A stretch of 64,000 nt of DNA, taken from assembly GCF_900112415.1 (NCBI RefSeq), contig NZ_FOLV01000005.1, positions 62,001 to 126,000 on the forward strand. Reading direction: 5' to 3'. This DNA is from Bacillus sp. 491mf. GTDB lineage: Bacteria; Bacillota; Bacilli; Bacillales; Bacillaceae_G. The position numbers and the translations under genes were made by a program. Positions within the stretch are counted from its first letter, which is position 1, and every line of letters begins with the position of its first letter. Positions 51,822-60,700 of this stretch are shown here, in pieces. A model generated the notes under the pieces. That model saw only the letters and a list, made by a program, of their open reading frames with translations, did no database searches and had not been told where the DNA came from.

Positions 51822-51953
51822 CAAATTTTAAAAAACAAAAACCATTCTTTTTCGATGAGCGAGGGCATCTAGCCGCGCATAGAAGCAATCGGACCTTCTT
51901 CTGCCACACGTAAAATGCAAACAAAAAGAGAAAGCAAGTGCAGGCTCTTTTTT
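51822..51953 (+). repeat. Dispersed repeat copy R2
   Basis: Lies in the metI leader between the riboswitch terminator and the start codon. It carries GAGGGCATCTAGCC, GCGCATAGAAGC and TTCTGCCACACG followed by GAAAGCAAGTGCAGGCT, shared with copy R3 and the others. It is the most diverged in the GGTCAG arm. Confidence 0.65.
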
Positions 51954-52021
51954 TCTTCATACCAACAATCTAAATGTCGAAAAATCAAAATGGATTTACC
52001 TGTTTAAGGAGGAATTCTATT

Positions 52022-53134
52022 ATGTCTACAATGGAAACAAAGCTTGCCCAAATTGGAAATCGCAGTGAAACAACAACTGGAGCAGTCAATCCACCAGTTT
52101 ACTTCTCCACTGCTTATCGCCACGAAGGAATTGGGAAGTCAACAGGGTTTGATTATTCCCGAACTGGAAATCCAACGCGCCTTCTATTAGAACGTGCGAT
52201 CGCTGACTTAGAGCACGGCGAACAAGGCTACGCCTGTAGCTCAGGAATGGCCGCTGTTCTTCTTGTCCTTTCATTATTCTGCTCTGGTGACGAACTGATT
52301 GTATCTGAAGATTTGTACGGCGGAACATATCGTTTATTTACAGAACACGAGAAAAAATGGGATGTTCGATGTAGATATGTAGATACGCAGCATATAGAAG
52401 AAATTGCAAAAGCCATTTCACCGAAAACAAAAGCCATTTTCATCGAAACACCAACAAATCCACTTATGCAAGTAACAGATATTGCCGCAGTTGCTGCCGT
52501 TGCAAAACGTCACGACTTGCTCCTTATTGTTGATAACACATTTTACACACCGTATTTACAACAACCATTAACAACAGGCGCCGACATTGTCCTGCATAGC
52601 GCTACAAAATATTTAGGCGGTCATAACGATGTATTAAGTGGGCTCGTTGTTGCAAAAGGAGTAAAATTATGCGAAGAACTCGCTCACTACCACAACGCAT
52701 CTGGAGCTGTGTTAAGCCCGTTTGATTCGTGGCTTTTAATACGCGGCATGAAAACATTAGCACTGCGCATGAGGCAGCATGAAGAGAATGCCAAAGCAAT
52801 TGTTGCCTATTTACAAGGAGAAGAAGCGATAACTGATGTGTATTATCCAGGAAAAGGCGGCATGATCTCTTTTAAACTGCGAGAAGAGTCGTGGGTTGAT
52901 CCGTTCTTACAATCTCTTTCTCTTATTACGTTTGCAGAAAGTCTTGGCGGTGTAGAAAGCTTTATTACATACCCCGCAACACAAACACACGCCGATATAC
53001 CAGAAGATATTCGCACAGCACGAGGCGTTTGTAATCGTCTGCTCCGCTTCTCCGTAGGAATTGAGAACCAAGATGATTTAATTCAAGACTTACAGCGATC
53101 ATTAAAACGAGTAAAAGAAGGAGTGAGAATATGA
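52022..53134 (+). CDS. metI: Cystathionine gamma-synthase / O-acetylhomoserine thiolyase
   Basis: 370 residues from ATG 52022, with TAAGGAGG upstream; a longer frame to 51974 has no such site. PLP-dependent Cys/Met metabolism family: FDYSRTGNPTR near the N-terminus and the PLP lysine in VLHSATKYLGGH (about residue 197). It joins homoserine ester and cysteine to cystathionine. It overlaps metC by four bases and is controlled by the SAM riboswitch upstream. Confidence 0.93.
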   Translation: MSTMETKLAQIGNRSETTTGAVNPPVYFSTAYRHEGIGKSTGFDYSRTGNPTRLLLERAIADLEHGEQGYACSSGMAAVLLVLSLFCSGDELIVSEDLYGGTYRLFTEHEKKWDVRCRYVDTQHIEEIAKAISPKTKAIFIETPTNPLMQVTDIAAVAAVAKRHDLLLIVDNTFYTPYLQQPLTTGADIVLHSATKYLGGHNDVLSGLVVAKGVKLCEELAHYHNASGAVLSPFDSWLLIRGMKTLALRMRQHEENAKAIVAYLQGEEAITDVYYPGKGGMISFKLREESWVDPFLQSLSLITFAESLGGVESFITYPATQTHADIPEDIRTARGVCNRLLRFSVGIENQDDLIQDLQRSLKRVKEGVRI

Positions 53135-54294
53135 GCTATTCCTTTGATACGCTTTTACTTCATAACCGTTTTAAGCATGACAAACAAACAGGTGCTGTAA
53201 ATGTTCCTGTTTATAATACATCTACATTCCATCAATTTGATGTAGATACATTTGGAAAATATGATTATAGTCGTTCTGGAAATCCAACGCGCGAAGCACT
53301 CGAGGAACTAATTGCTTTACTAGAAGGCGGAAGCAAAGGATTTGCCTTTTCATCTGGCATGGCTGCTATTTCAACAACTTTTCTTCTTTTATCGCAAGGA
53401 GATCATGTCCTTATTTCTGAAGACGTGTACGGGGGTACATACCGAATCATAACAGAAGTTCTTTCTCGTTACGGCGTTTCCCACACATTCGTTGACATGA
53501 CAAATTTAGAAGAGGTAAAACAAAACATTCGCCCCAATACAAAAGTCTTTTACATCGAAACACCATCAAACCCATTATTAAAAGTAACAAATATTAGAGC
53601 CGTTTGTGAACTTGCAAAATCTATTGATGCGCTCACTTTTGTTGATAATACATTTTTAACACCCCTTTACCAAAAACCATTAGAACTTGGGGCTGATATC
53701 GTTCTTCATAGCGCAACAAAATTCCTTGCAGGTCATAGTGATGTTACCGCAGGATTAGCAGTCGTAAAAGATGAAGAACTCGCAAAAAAAGTGGGATTTT
53801 TACAAAATTCTTTTGGAGCTATATTAGGACCACAAGATTGCTCCCTTGTGCTTCGTGGTTTAAAAACATTATACGTGCGCTTAGAGCACTCTTCACGAAA
53901 TGCTGAAAAAATCGCCTGTTATTTACAGCAACATCCTAAAATTAAAGATATCTATTATCCCGGCTTGCCGTCCCATCCCGGATATGAAACGCAGCACAAT
54001 CAAGCAAAATCAGCGGGAGCGGTCCTTTCCTTTACACTAGAATCTGAACATGCGCTAAGGCAATTTCTAGCACACATCCAACTTCCCGTATTTGCAGTTA
54101 GTTTAGGAGCCGTTGAATCAATTCTTTCGTACCCAGCGAAAATGTCACACGCTGCCATGCCAGAAGAAGAACGTGAAAAACGAGGAATTTCAAATGCATT
54201 GCTACGCTTATCGGTTGGATTAGAAAACGCAGACGATTTAATTGCGGATTTTGGGCATGCTCTTACTTATGTAGAGGAAGTCGTTATCTCTTAG
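53131..54294 (+). CDS. metC: Cystathionine beta-lyase
   Basis: 387 residues. Same fold as MetI: YDYSRSGNPTRE, then the PLP lysine in VLHSATKFLAGHSD. It cleaves cystathionine to homocysteine, the substrate of the two methyltransferases on the other side of the riboswitches. The assignment MetI first and MetC second follows the B. subtilis metI-metC order. Confidence 0.93.
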   Translation: MSYSFDTLLLHNRFKHDKQTGAVNVPVYNTSTFHQFDVDTFGKYDYSRSGNPTREALEELIALLEGGSKGFAFSSGMAAISTTFLLLSQGDHVLISEDVYGGTYRIITEVLSRYGVSHTFVDMTNLEEVKQNIRPNTKVFYIETPSNPLLKVTNIRAVCELAKSIDALTFVDNTFLTPLYQKPLELGADIVLHSATKFLAGHSDVTAGLAVVKDEELAKKVGFLQNSFGAILGPQDCSLVLRGLKTLYVRLEHSSRNAEKIACYLQQHPKIKDIYYPGLPSHPGYETQHNQAKSAGAVLSFTLESEHALRQFLAHIQLPVFAVSLGAVESILSYPAKMSHAAMPEEEREKRGISNALLRLSVGLENADDLIADFGHALTYVEEVVIS

Positions 54295-54309
54295 ACTGGA
54301 AACTTATAT

Positions 54310-54435
54310 AAATACAAATTTTAAAACCATTTTTAGATGGGTGAGAGCAACTGGCCGTGTATAAGAGCGGTCAGGGCCTTTTTCTGCCACGTGCGATGTT
54401 TAGAGGAGCAAGCGAGTGCAGGCTATGTTTTATGT
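54310..54435 (+). repeat. Dispersed repeat copy R3
   Basis: Starts soon after metC. Contains GGTGAGAGCAACTGGCC, AGAGCGGTCAGGGCC and TTTTTCTGCCACGTGC, then GCAAGCGAGTGCAGGCTATG. CTGGCC and GGTCAG can pair. Best matched by R1 and R2. Confidence 0.7.
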
Positions 54436-54486
54436 TGAAAAATTCAAATGACAAGTATTGATCTTTTAAAAAAGAATGATAGACTC

Positions 54487-54522
54487 AAAAAGTTCCTTCA
54501 GAAGGCTGAAGGAACTTTTTTA
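54487..54522. terminator. Terminator between metC and the methyltransferase gene
   Basis: AAAAAGTTCCTTCAG and CTGAAGGAACTTTTT form a perfect 15-base stem with loop AAGG, usable by both convergent genes. Confidence 0.9.
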
Positions 54523-54585
54523 TATAAGTCCCGTTAGCGGAAGTGACAGATGATAGTCCATCTAACTTTAGACAAGTTCTCCTTT

Positions 54586-55365
54586 TTACTTCCTACAAAC
54601 AAAAATCATCTCTGGCCCTTCTTCAATAGCGCAGCCATCATAATCCCCATATTGCTCAGCGATTGTAAATCCAGCAGCCTGAATCATATATGTAATTTGT
54701 TCATAATAATAATATTTTAGAGACAACTGTTCTCTTAATTCTTCTTTTGTCCCATTTTCATGTGTAATCCGAAATATATATTCTGGATAAATGATTTGAT
54801 TTTCTACATCAATGGCTTTGGCAATATGAGATTTTTGAATTGTACTTCCTGTTTGCGGATCTATCTTTTCCCATTGCACCTTTTCAGGTTGAACCCAAGT
54901 TTTATCTAATTGCTGAAAAGGGCGAAATACATTGAAGATAAATTCTCCATCAGCTTTTAGATGGTTATAGATCGTTTTCAAACATTCGATTTGGTCTTCT
55001 TGTTTGAGAAGTGCTTGATATGAAATACCCGGAATTAAAATGAACTCATAGCTCTTGTTCATAGTAAAATTGGCCATATTTGCTTGCTGAAGATGAACCT
55101 TCTTCTGAATTTCACTTGGCATAATGCTTAGTTTTTCTCCAAGTATATTTAACATATATTCAGATAATTCAATTCCCCATATCGAAAAACCAGCTTGTGC
55201 TAAGGGCAAAGTAATTCTTCCTGTTCCACAAGCAATTTCTAAAATGTCACCTGATAATTTAGAAGCTCTTTCGAGATAAAATGATATTTCTCTATGATCC
55301 TGCCTCTCTTCTAAATCATAAAATTCAGCTGTATTTTCATATAGATTCCCTTTTGGTGTAGCCAT
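54586..55365 (-). CDS. SAM-dependent class I methyltransferase
   Basis: 259 residues from ATG 55365, with GAGGTG upstream. Motif I is ILEIACGTGRITLPLAQAG (about residue 45), followed by IWGIELSEYML. The acidic N-terminal AEFYDLEERQDHREI is typical of small-molecule methyltransferases. It follows the MBL-fold gene by 13 bases, suggesting an operon. Substrate unknown. Confidence 0.85.
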   Translation of the reverse strand: MATPKGNLYENTAEFYDLEERQDHREISFYLERASKLSGDILEIACGTGRITLPLAQAGFSIWGIELSEYMLNILGEKLSIMPSEIQKKVHLQQANMANFTMNKSYEFILIPGISYQALLKQEDQIECLKTIYNHLKADGEFIFNVFRPFQQLDKTWVQPEKVQWEKIDPQTGSTIQKSHIAKAIDVENQIIYPEYIFRITHENGTKEELREQLSLKYYYYEQITYMIQAAGFTIAEQYGDYDGCAIEEGPEMIFVCRK

Positions 55366-55378
55366 GTATTTTGCACCT

Positions 55379-56224
55379 CTACACATCGATATTCATCGTA
55401 TCGTAAGCAAATGTTATATTTATACCTTCCGCTCGTAATTCAGATTCAATTTCTTTCAATTCGTCATATCCAATGTTGTCTACTTCTTCAATATGCGTAA
55501 TAATGGTATGTTTTGCTCGTAATTGTTTCGCTACTTCTAGCGTATCTTCAAACGTCGCCTCCCGCATGCTTTCAATAAAAGCACGGTCTCTTATTCGCTC
55601 TTTCGTCTTCCAATCAAACTCAGCAATTCCCATTGGTAAAATAGCTACATCTAAATTATCAATCAAATGAGCAGGCGGTTCCCATTTATACAGTTCATCC
55701 ATTGCAATAAGTACTCGCTTTTCTTTTTCTTCTAACAGGAATGCATACACATATTGTTCATGTAAACGAAATGGTGTAACTTTTATTTTATTTTTCACAA
55801 AAGATTGCCCATCTCGTAATACGATTATATCAATCCATCCTTGCTGCTGCATAAATTGCAAATGATCCCACGATCCTAAAAATGTTTTCATATCCTCTGC
55901 TACTTGCTCTGGTACATAAACCGCTGTACTCCAAGCTCTGTTCGTATCAAACGCCATCGTTTCCCAAATTCTCCGTCCCATTGTATGATCTGGGTGCCAA
56001 TGAGAGTATATCCCGGCTTCTACTTTCAATATTTGAGCTCGCTCTAATTGCAAGCGTATTTCCTCTGGCGTATCAATTAATAAGCGGAGATCGTGAATAA
56101 AAACACTCGGTCCCATTCTACTATATGGCAACCCTTTTTCTCTTGCCTCTTTACTTACTTTGCTATAACTCCCTGGTCTTGGAGTTGGTGTGGCACCACC
56201 TGTTCCTAAAAATTCTATTTTCAT
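55379..56224 (-). CDS. MBL-fold metal-dependent hydrolase
   Basis: 281 residues. The metal motif is YSHWHPDHTMGRR (about residue 73), a variation of HxHxDH with tryptophan between the histidines. A second histidine lies in FRLHEQYVYAFLL and IITHIEEV. The N-terminal FLGTGGATPTPRPGS is the RNase Z/PhnP-type start. Probably a phosphodiesterase-like enzyme; substrate unknown. First gene of the pair with the methyltransferase. Confidence 0.85.
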   Translation of the reverse strand: MKIEFLGTGGATPTPRPGSYSKVSKEAREKGLPYSRMGPSVFIHDLRLLIDTPEEIRLQLERAQILKVEAGIYSHWHPDHTMGRRIWETMAFDTNRAWSTAVYVPEQVAEDMKTFLGSWDHLQFMQQQGWIDIIVLRDGQSFVKNKIKVTPFRLHEQYVYAFLLEEKEKRVLIAMDELYKWEPPAHLIDNLDVAILPMGIAEFDWKTKERIRDRAFIESMREATFEDTLEVAKQLRAKHTIITHIEEVDNIGYDELKEIESELRAEGINITFAYDTMNIDV

Positions 56225-56582
56225 GACTATCCCTTCTTTCTATCCGTATTAATTTCCAGATTACTATATATAACTCCTTCAAAATTATCGAAAAATTTTT
56301 TCAATTCCGTTGTTGAAAGAAAAATAAAATATGGTAAGATTGTAATATAACTGGAAATGTTTTTTGTTGAGAACAAAAATATTTATGATTAACATCTATC
56401 AAGTACTGCTTTATCCTAATGGAAAAACGTCTAGATTTACCCAATTTATTTACATCACAGTCTCTTTTCTTACAATTTCTTTACTTTAAAGCATTTTTTT
56501 TGCAACAACTATTCTCTTTGGTTTAGAATTTTGTTATGTATAGTATGGGTATAACAGCAGCACACATGGAGGTGGAGAAAAT
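56225..56582. other. Divergent intergenic region
   Basis: 358 AT-rich bases with promoters for the MBL gene (left) and the ArsR gene (right). TATAGT at 56539-56544 may be the -10 of the ArsR gene; GTTAT...ATAAC around it (56533-56555) is an imperfect inverted repeat that could be an autoregulatory site. No gene is seen. Confidence 0.4.
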
Positions 56583-56873
56583 ATGTTAGAAACCTTTCAA
56601 CAAGAATTAGAGCTATATGAAAACAATGCAGAATTATTAAAAGTACTTGCTCATCCAGTGCGTTTATGTATTGTAAAAGGATTGATTGAGCGAGGACCAA
56701 GTAACGTTTCTACAATGTACACAGGTTTAAACATGCCCCAATCTACAATTTCTCAGCATTTAGCGAAATTAAAAAGCGCTAAAATTGTTTCAAGTGAAAG
56801 AAAAGGATTAGAAATTTACTACAAAGTAGAAAACGAAACAATTATTCAATTAGTTCGTGTATTACTAGGTTAA
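56583..56873 (+). CDS. ArsR-family winged-helix regulator, PagR-like
   Basis: 96 residues, one small winged helix. The core NAELLKVLAHPVRLCIVKGL, NMPQSTISQHLAKLK and RKGLEIYYKVEN is very like PagR of B. anthracis pXO1 (as I recall its sequence). It has only one cysteine, so a metal-sensing cysteine pair is absent. GGAGGTGG precedes ATG 56583. Its target is not visible; no neighbouring gene is co-directional. Confidence 0.85.
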   Translation: MLETFQQELELYENNAELLKVLAHPVRLCIVKGLIERGPSNVSTMYTGLNMPQSTISQHLAKLKSAKIVSSERKGLEIYYKVENETIIQLVRVLLG

Positions 56874-56908
56874 ATGTATTCAAATATACAAAAGGCGTAT
56901 AATGTATG

Positions 56909-56960
56909 TATATTTCATCTCATATCTTTAATATAAATATATATCATGAGATGAAATATA
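56909..56960. other. Perfect 15-bp inverted repeat after the ArsR gene
   Basis: TATATTTCATCTCAT (56909-56923) and ATGAGATGAAATATA (56946-56960) are exact inverted repeats with a 22-base AT-rich spacer. There is no adjacent T run, so it is not an ordinary terminator. It could be a large protein-binding site or an RNA structure at the end of the ArsR transcript. Confidence 0.6.
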
Positions 56961-57002
56961 AACATTCTACATAATCCTAAACAAAATGTCGTATTTACCT
57001 AT

Positions 57003-57041
57003 AAAACGAGGCGCAGTATTTTACACTGCGCCTCGTTTTAT
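57003..57041. terminator. Bidirectional terminator
   Basis: AAAACGAGGCGCAGT and ACTGCGCCTCGTTTT form a perfect GC-rich stem between the convergent ArsR and methyltransferase genes. Confidence 0.9.
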
Positions 57042-58153
57042 GAAAAGGTATGTAAATAATGGGTTAAATTGAAATGAGGCAATCCTTTTTGCTGAATGAC
57101 AACATCAAATGCATCGCTCATTCCACCTTGTAAAATCATAGAATAAATCGCGCGGTTTTTCTTTTGATTATTAGAAAATGGGTTACGATCTTCATGATTA
57201 ACAAATTGTTCTAAAATTCCTGCAGCAAGCAAAAATTCTCTTTGTTTCGTATGCCATACTGTTTGCAATCCTTGTTCTTCGCAAGCAGTCTTCAATGCAT
57301 CCCAATGAATATGAGTTGTTATATCCATCTCTCCTGGAAATTGAAGAGGGTTACGAATCATTTGATGCTCATAATAACCTCGTAAACTTCCTTCACGATG
57401 AGCTGGGTGCATCCATTCTTCATTTGTATATCCATAATCGATTGTTATAAGTAAGCCTTCCTGTAGCCATCTTGTAAGCTGTTTGACATAAGCATTCATT
57501 TGTAATGGCACTTCAAATCGCTGTCTTTCATACAATTGAATTTGGTGTCTTTGTAAATAGCTTATAATTTGTTCATTATCTAACGGGCGCAATACTTCTA
57601 TGAGTCTGCCTTCACTGTTATACTTTATGCGTACTTCATATAACATGCCTTCCCGCTTCTCAATGACTTCTACAGGAAATGCATCAAACAACTCATTTGA
57701 AAAAACAATTCCTGTAAAAGGGGCATCCAATTCATCATAGGATGCATATTGCGAAACGTTTGCAAAAGAAATAAGTTGCTGTTTTTGCAACCTTCTATGG
57801 AATGGACTCACTTCTATAAGAGAATACTGCAAGTTTGCAAACGTATCAGGTGAAATCGTTTGCCACTCTTGCAATACATTATAAGCAAATTTCCCCGTTC
57901 CACCACCAATTTCACATATATGAGGTGTAACAACTCCTTCTTTTACAAGCCGAAGAAAAAAATGAGCAAATGTTTTTGCATAAATAGAAGACACATTACT
58001 ACTTGTAAAGAAGTCTCCTTGCCTGCCAATTTTTTCACGTTCTTTCATATAATAGCCATTATTTTCGTCATATAAAGCAAGGCTCATATATGTACTATAA
58101 GAAATAGAGTGGTCTTCTTCTTTTTCCATCGCCTGTTTTAGAACGTGCTTCAT
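57038..58153 (-). CDS. SAM-dependent methyltransferase, NDUFAF7/COG1565 family
   Basis: 371 residues. Motif I is ICEIGGGTGKFAYNVLQEW (about residue 82), followed by YSLIEVSPFHRRLQ and FSNELFDAFPVEVI, and later TIDYGYTNEEWMHPAHREGSLRGYYEHQ, all typical of this family, whose human member methylates an arginine of complex I. The bacterial target is unknown. It lies 11 bases after the YqgX-type gene. Confidence 0.88.
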   Translation of the reverse strand: MKHVLKQAMEKEEDHSISYSTYMSLALYDENNGYYMKEREKIGRQGDFFTSSNVSSIYAKTFAHFFLRLVKEGVVTPHICEIGGGTGKFAYNVLQEWQTISPDTFANLQYSLIEVSPFHRRLQKQQLISFANVSQYASYDELDAPFTGIVFSNELFDAFPVEVIEKREGMLYEVRIKYNSEGRLIEVLRPLDNEQIISYLQRHQIQLYERQRFEVPLQMNAYVKQLTRWLQEGLLITIDYGYTNEEWMHPAHREGSLRGYYEHQMIRNPLQFPGEMDITTHIHWDALKTACEEQGLQTVWHTKQREFLLAAGILEQFVNHEDRNPFSNNQKKNRAIYSMILQGGMSDAFDVVIQQKGLPHFNLTHYLHTFS

Positions 58154-58164
58154 TGCCGTTCCCC

Positions 58165-58794
58165 TTATTGTAGAAATGGATTATTTTCTTTTTCAAAGCC
58201 AATCGTTGTTTCTGGACCATGCCCACATAACACAGTTGTATCATCGGATAATACAAATAACTTTTCTTCAATACTCATGATTAATTCTTGGAAGCTACCT
58301 CCCGGCAAATCAGTGCGGCCAATACTCATTTGAAATAAAACATCACCTGAAATGACAACGTTTGCTTCTTTGCAATAGTATGAAATACTTCCCGGTGAAT
58401 GCCCCGGCGTTTCAAACATATCAAACGTAAACGAACCAATTGTCAAAGTTCCTTCTCCTTCAATGATGTGATCCGCAGGTCTTGCTGTAATACTACGATT
58501 CATCATAAAAATTTGCGAACCGTTAACAGCAGCATCTCCTAACCAATCCGCTTCTTCTTGATGAACATATACTGGAATTTGAAAAGCAGTACGTACTTCA
58601 TCCACCGCACCAATATGATCAAAATGTGCATGTGTTAATAAAATAGCTAATGGTTTTAACTGTTCTTGTTTTACATAATTTATAAGTTTTTCCCCTTCAT
58701 TACCTGGGTCAAAAATAATACATTCTTTTTGGTCATTACTTAAAATATATGCATTTGTTTGCAGTGGCCCTAACGGCATTTGAATCCACTTCAT
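58165..58794 (-). CDS. yqgX: MBL-fold hydrolase, YqgX/glyoxalase-II-like
   Basis: 209 residues from ATG 58794, preceded by GGAGGAG. The metal motif is LTHAHFDHIGAVDEV (about residue 57), followed by ETPGHSPGSISYY and SGDVLFQMSIGRTDLPGG, the small type II glyoxalase-like family. In B. subtilis yqgX lies in the same neighbourhood. Substrate may be a thioester or related compound. Confidence 0.88.
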   Translation of the reverse strand: MKWIQMPLGPLQTNAYILSNDQKECIIFDPGNEGEKLINYVKQEQLKPLAILLTHAHFDHIGAVDEVRTAFQIPVYVHQEEADWLGDAAVNGSQIFMMNRSITARPADHIIEGEGTLTIGSFTFDMFETPGHSPGSISYYCKEANVVISGDVLFQMSIGRTDLPGGSFQELIMSIEEKLFVLSDDTTVLCGHGPETTIGFEKENNPFLQ

Positions 58795-58949
58795 ACTTAA
58801 TCTCCTCCAGTCATTACACTCACTTCCATCATACAATATTTTCTTCTTATAGGAAACGAAACCTCGACAACCCTATTGAAAACATGTACAATTGAAATGA
58901 AAAAATATTACAAAAAATCAAACAAATCAAGAGAGTAGAGGGGATATGT

Positions 58950-59123
58950 ATGGGTCTTGTTATTATTTTTGCGTTAGTCACTCTGTTAGCTGTATACTCT
59001 TCTCTTAAAACATTGCGGGACAAAAACCTTCTTGCTGGAGGCTTTTCTGTTGCAACTGTAATTGTTTTCGGGTGGTTTACAGTCATGACAGTACTAAACA
59101 ATGGCTATCCACCAACACATTAA
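58950..59123 (+). CDS. DUF2759 small membrane protein (YqgW-like)
   Basis: 57 residues, plus strand, from ATG 58950 after GAGGGG. Two hydrophobic segments (GLVIIFALVTLLAVYSSL and FSVATVIVFGWFTVMT) are separated by KTLRDKNLLAGG. Its position beside yqgX and its pattern match B. subtilis YqgW. Function unknown. Confidence 0.75.
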   Translation: MGLVIIFALVTLLAVYSSLKTLRDKNLLAGGFSVATVIVFGWFTVMTVLNNGYPPTH

Positions 59124-59169
59124 GCAATTCTTTACAAACTCTACATACACCATGATTTCTAGCATATGA

Positions 59170-59200
59170 AAAAGGAAGGGAAACCCCTTCCTTCTTCTTT
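59170..59200. terminator. Terminator after the YqgW-like gene
   Basis: AAGGAAGGG and CCCTTCCTT pair around AAAC; A/T-rich on both sides. Confidence 0.8.
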
Positions 59201-59234
59201 TCTTGCTCATCTTCTATAAATAAAAAGCTTCATT

Positions 59235-60212
59235 TTACTTTACTTCATAAATATACTTTTTCACAAGCCATGCTCCGCCAATTACCCCAGCATCATTACC
59301 AAGTGTCGCAATTGCTAATTTTGTACTTTTAACAGCACGTGAAAATGCATATTGTTCAAAATAGCGTTGAATTGGTTGTAACAATGCATCACCTGCTTTT
59401 GATACACCACCGCCAATAACAATTTTCTCTGGGTTTAATGTACTAGCTAGATTTGCGACTGCTAATCCTAAATACGAAGCAACCTTTTCAACTACTTTTT
59501 TTGCTAATCCATCACCTTGTGCAAGTGCATCAAACACATCTTTAGATGTAATAAGACCTTCTTGCTCTAGCATCAAACGCAATACGCTAGCCTCATCTGT
59601 TTCCTGTATTTTTTGCATTGCAACCCGTACAATACCAGTTGCAGAAGAAACCGTTTCTAAGCATCCTGATTTCCCGCAGTTACAAGCAAAGCCACCTTCT
59701 GTTACAACTGTAATATGACCAATTTCACCGCCTGCTCCGCTTACACCATGGACGACCTCACCGTTTGTGATAACACCGCCACCAACGCCCGTTCCAAGCG
59801 TCATACAAACGATATCTTTTGAACCTTCTCCAGCGCCTTTCCACATCTCTCCAAGCGCTGCAATATTCGCATCATTATCAACAACAACTGGCAAACCAGT
59901 TTCTACTTCTAATAAATCTTTAAGAGGATAGTTTTTCCATCCTAAGTTTACTGCTTCATAAATCATTCCAGAAGCAACATGAACAGGACCCGGTGCACCC
60001 ATCCCAATTCCAGCCAACTTACTTTTTAGCTCACCTAGTTCTTGTAACTTTTTATCAATTGCCTTTGCAATATCGAGTGTAATATGTTTTCCTTGTTCGC
60101 TTGTATTCGTTGGAATTTCCCATTTATGGATAAACTCACCATAAGTATTAATGAATGCTAATTTAATAGTTGTTCCGCCAAGATCAACACCAACCAACCA
60201 TTTCTCTTCCAT
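59235..60212 (-). CDS. glcK: Glucokinase, ROK family
   Basis: 325 residues. The ATP site motif is [15 protein letters not shown], the sugar site [13 protein letters not shown], the second phosphate motif [10 protein letters not shown] and the zinc motif [11 protein letters not shown]. It phosphorylates glucose with ATP. AAGGCGAA lies upstream of ATG 60212. In B. subtilis glcK is paired with yqgQ, which here lies upstream with a repeat copy inserted between. Confidence 0.94.
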   Translation of the reverse strand: MEEKWLVGVDLGGTTIKLAFINTYGEFIHKWEIPTNTSEQGKHITLDIAKAIDKKLQELGELKSKLAGIGMGAPGPVHVASGMIYEAVNLGWKNYPLKDLLEVETGLPVVVDNDANIAALGEMWKGAGEGSKDIVCMTLGTGVGGGVITNGEVVHGVSGAGGEIGHITVVTEGGFACNCGKSGCLETVSSATGIVRVAMQKIQETDEASVLRLMLEQEGLITSKDVFDALAQGDGLAKKVVEKVASYLGLAVANLASTLNPEKIVIGGGVSKAGDALLQPIQRYFEQYAFSRAVKSTKLAIATLGNDAGVIGGAWLVKKYIYEVK

Positions 60213-60287
60213 GTTGTTCGCCTTCTTTCATCTATTTCGTCAATAGAATATATAAATTCAGTTTCATTTTTCAACATATAAATTAAT

Positions 60288-60403
60288 GCTATACAGAATA
60301 CAACATCACCTGTACTCGTATGTGGCAGGAAAAAGCACTGACCGCTTCTATGCATGACCAGGCGCTCTTGTCCTCCCCTAAAAAGAAAGAAGTTTTTATG
60401 TCG
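60288..60403 (-). repeat. Dispersed repeat copy R5
   Basis: In the minus orientation it contains CAAGAGCGCCTGGTCATGCATAGAAGCGGTCAG and CCTGCCACATACG, and shares CGACATAAAAAC and ATGTTGTATTCTG with R4. It lies between yqgQ and glcK, and its left edge at 60403 touches the end of yqgQ (stop at 60396). Confidence 0.7.
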
Positions 60404-60587
60404 TTTTTTGAATTTCTTGCTTTAATAAAAATAAAGCCATCTGATACTCTTTCGGCTCAATAAGCTGTGATTTATATAATTCACGAAGCTCATCGTCCAT
60501 TAATTGTAAATCTGCAACACGATCTCCTGTATAAATAATCGTTCCAAATTTCTTTAATAATTGTTGAATATCATAAATAGTTTTCAT
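60396..60587 (-). CDS. yqgQ: YqgQ family protein
   Basis: 63 residues. It starts KTIYDIQQLLKKFGTIIYTGDR and contains QLMDDELRELYKSQLIEPKEYQMALFLLKQEI, matching YqgQ (DUF910), a small three-helix protein that has been suggested to bind nucleic acid. GAGGGTG precedes ATG 60587. It belongs with glcK. Confidence 0.9.
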   Translation of the reverse strand: MKTIYDIQQLLKKFGTIIYTGDRVADLQLMDDELRELYKSQLIEPKEYQMALFLLKQEIQKTT

Positions 60588-60700
60588 TTTTTCACCCTCT
60601 AAATGTCTACTTACTATAAAAATACAATAAGAAAACGTTCACATAGTTTATTATAATCAACATAAAAAAGAATCGTCAATTTATAATTTATCTATATAAA

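Noticed and set aside
51682-51960. 92-aa minus-strand frame over the metI riboswitch
   Set aside because: It covers the S-box and repeat R2 on the opposite strand; shadow of structured RNA.
58847-59101. 84-aa minus-strand frame
   Set aside because: Antisense shadow of the plus-strand DUF2759 gene at 58950-59123.
60158-60355. 65-aa open frame on the minus strand between yqgQ and glcK
   Set aside because: It lies in repeat copy R5 and overlaps the start of glcK in another frame, with no ribosome site.
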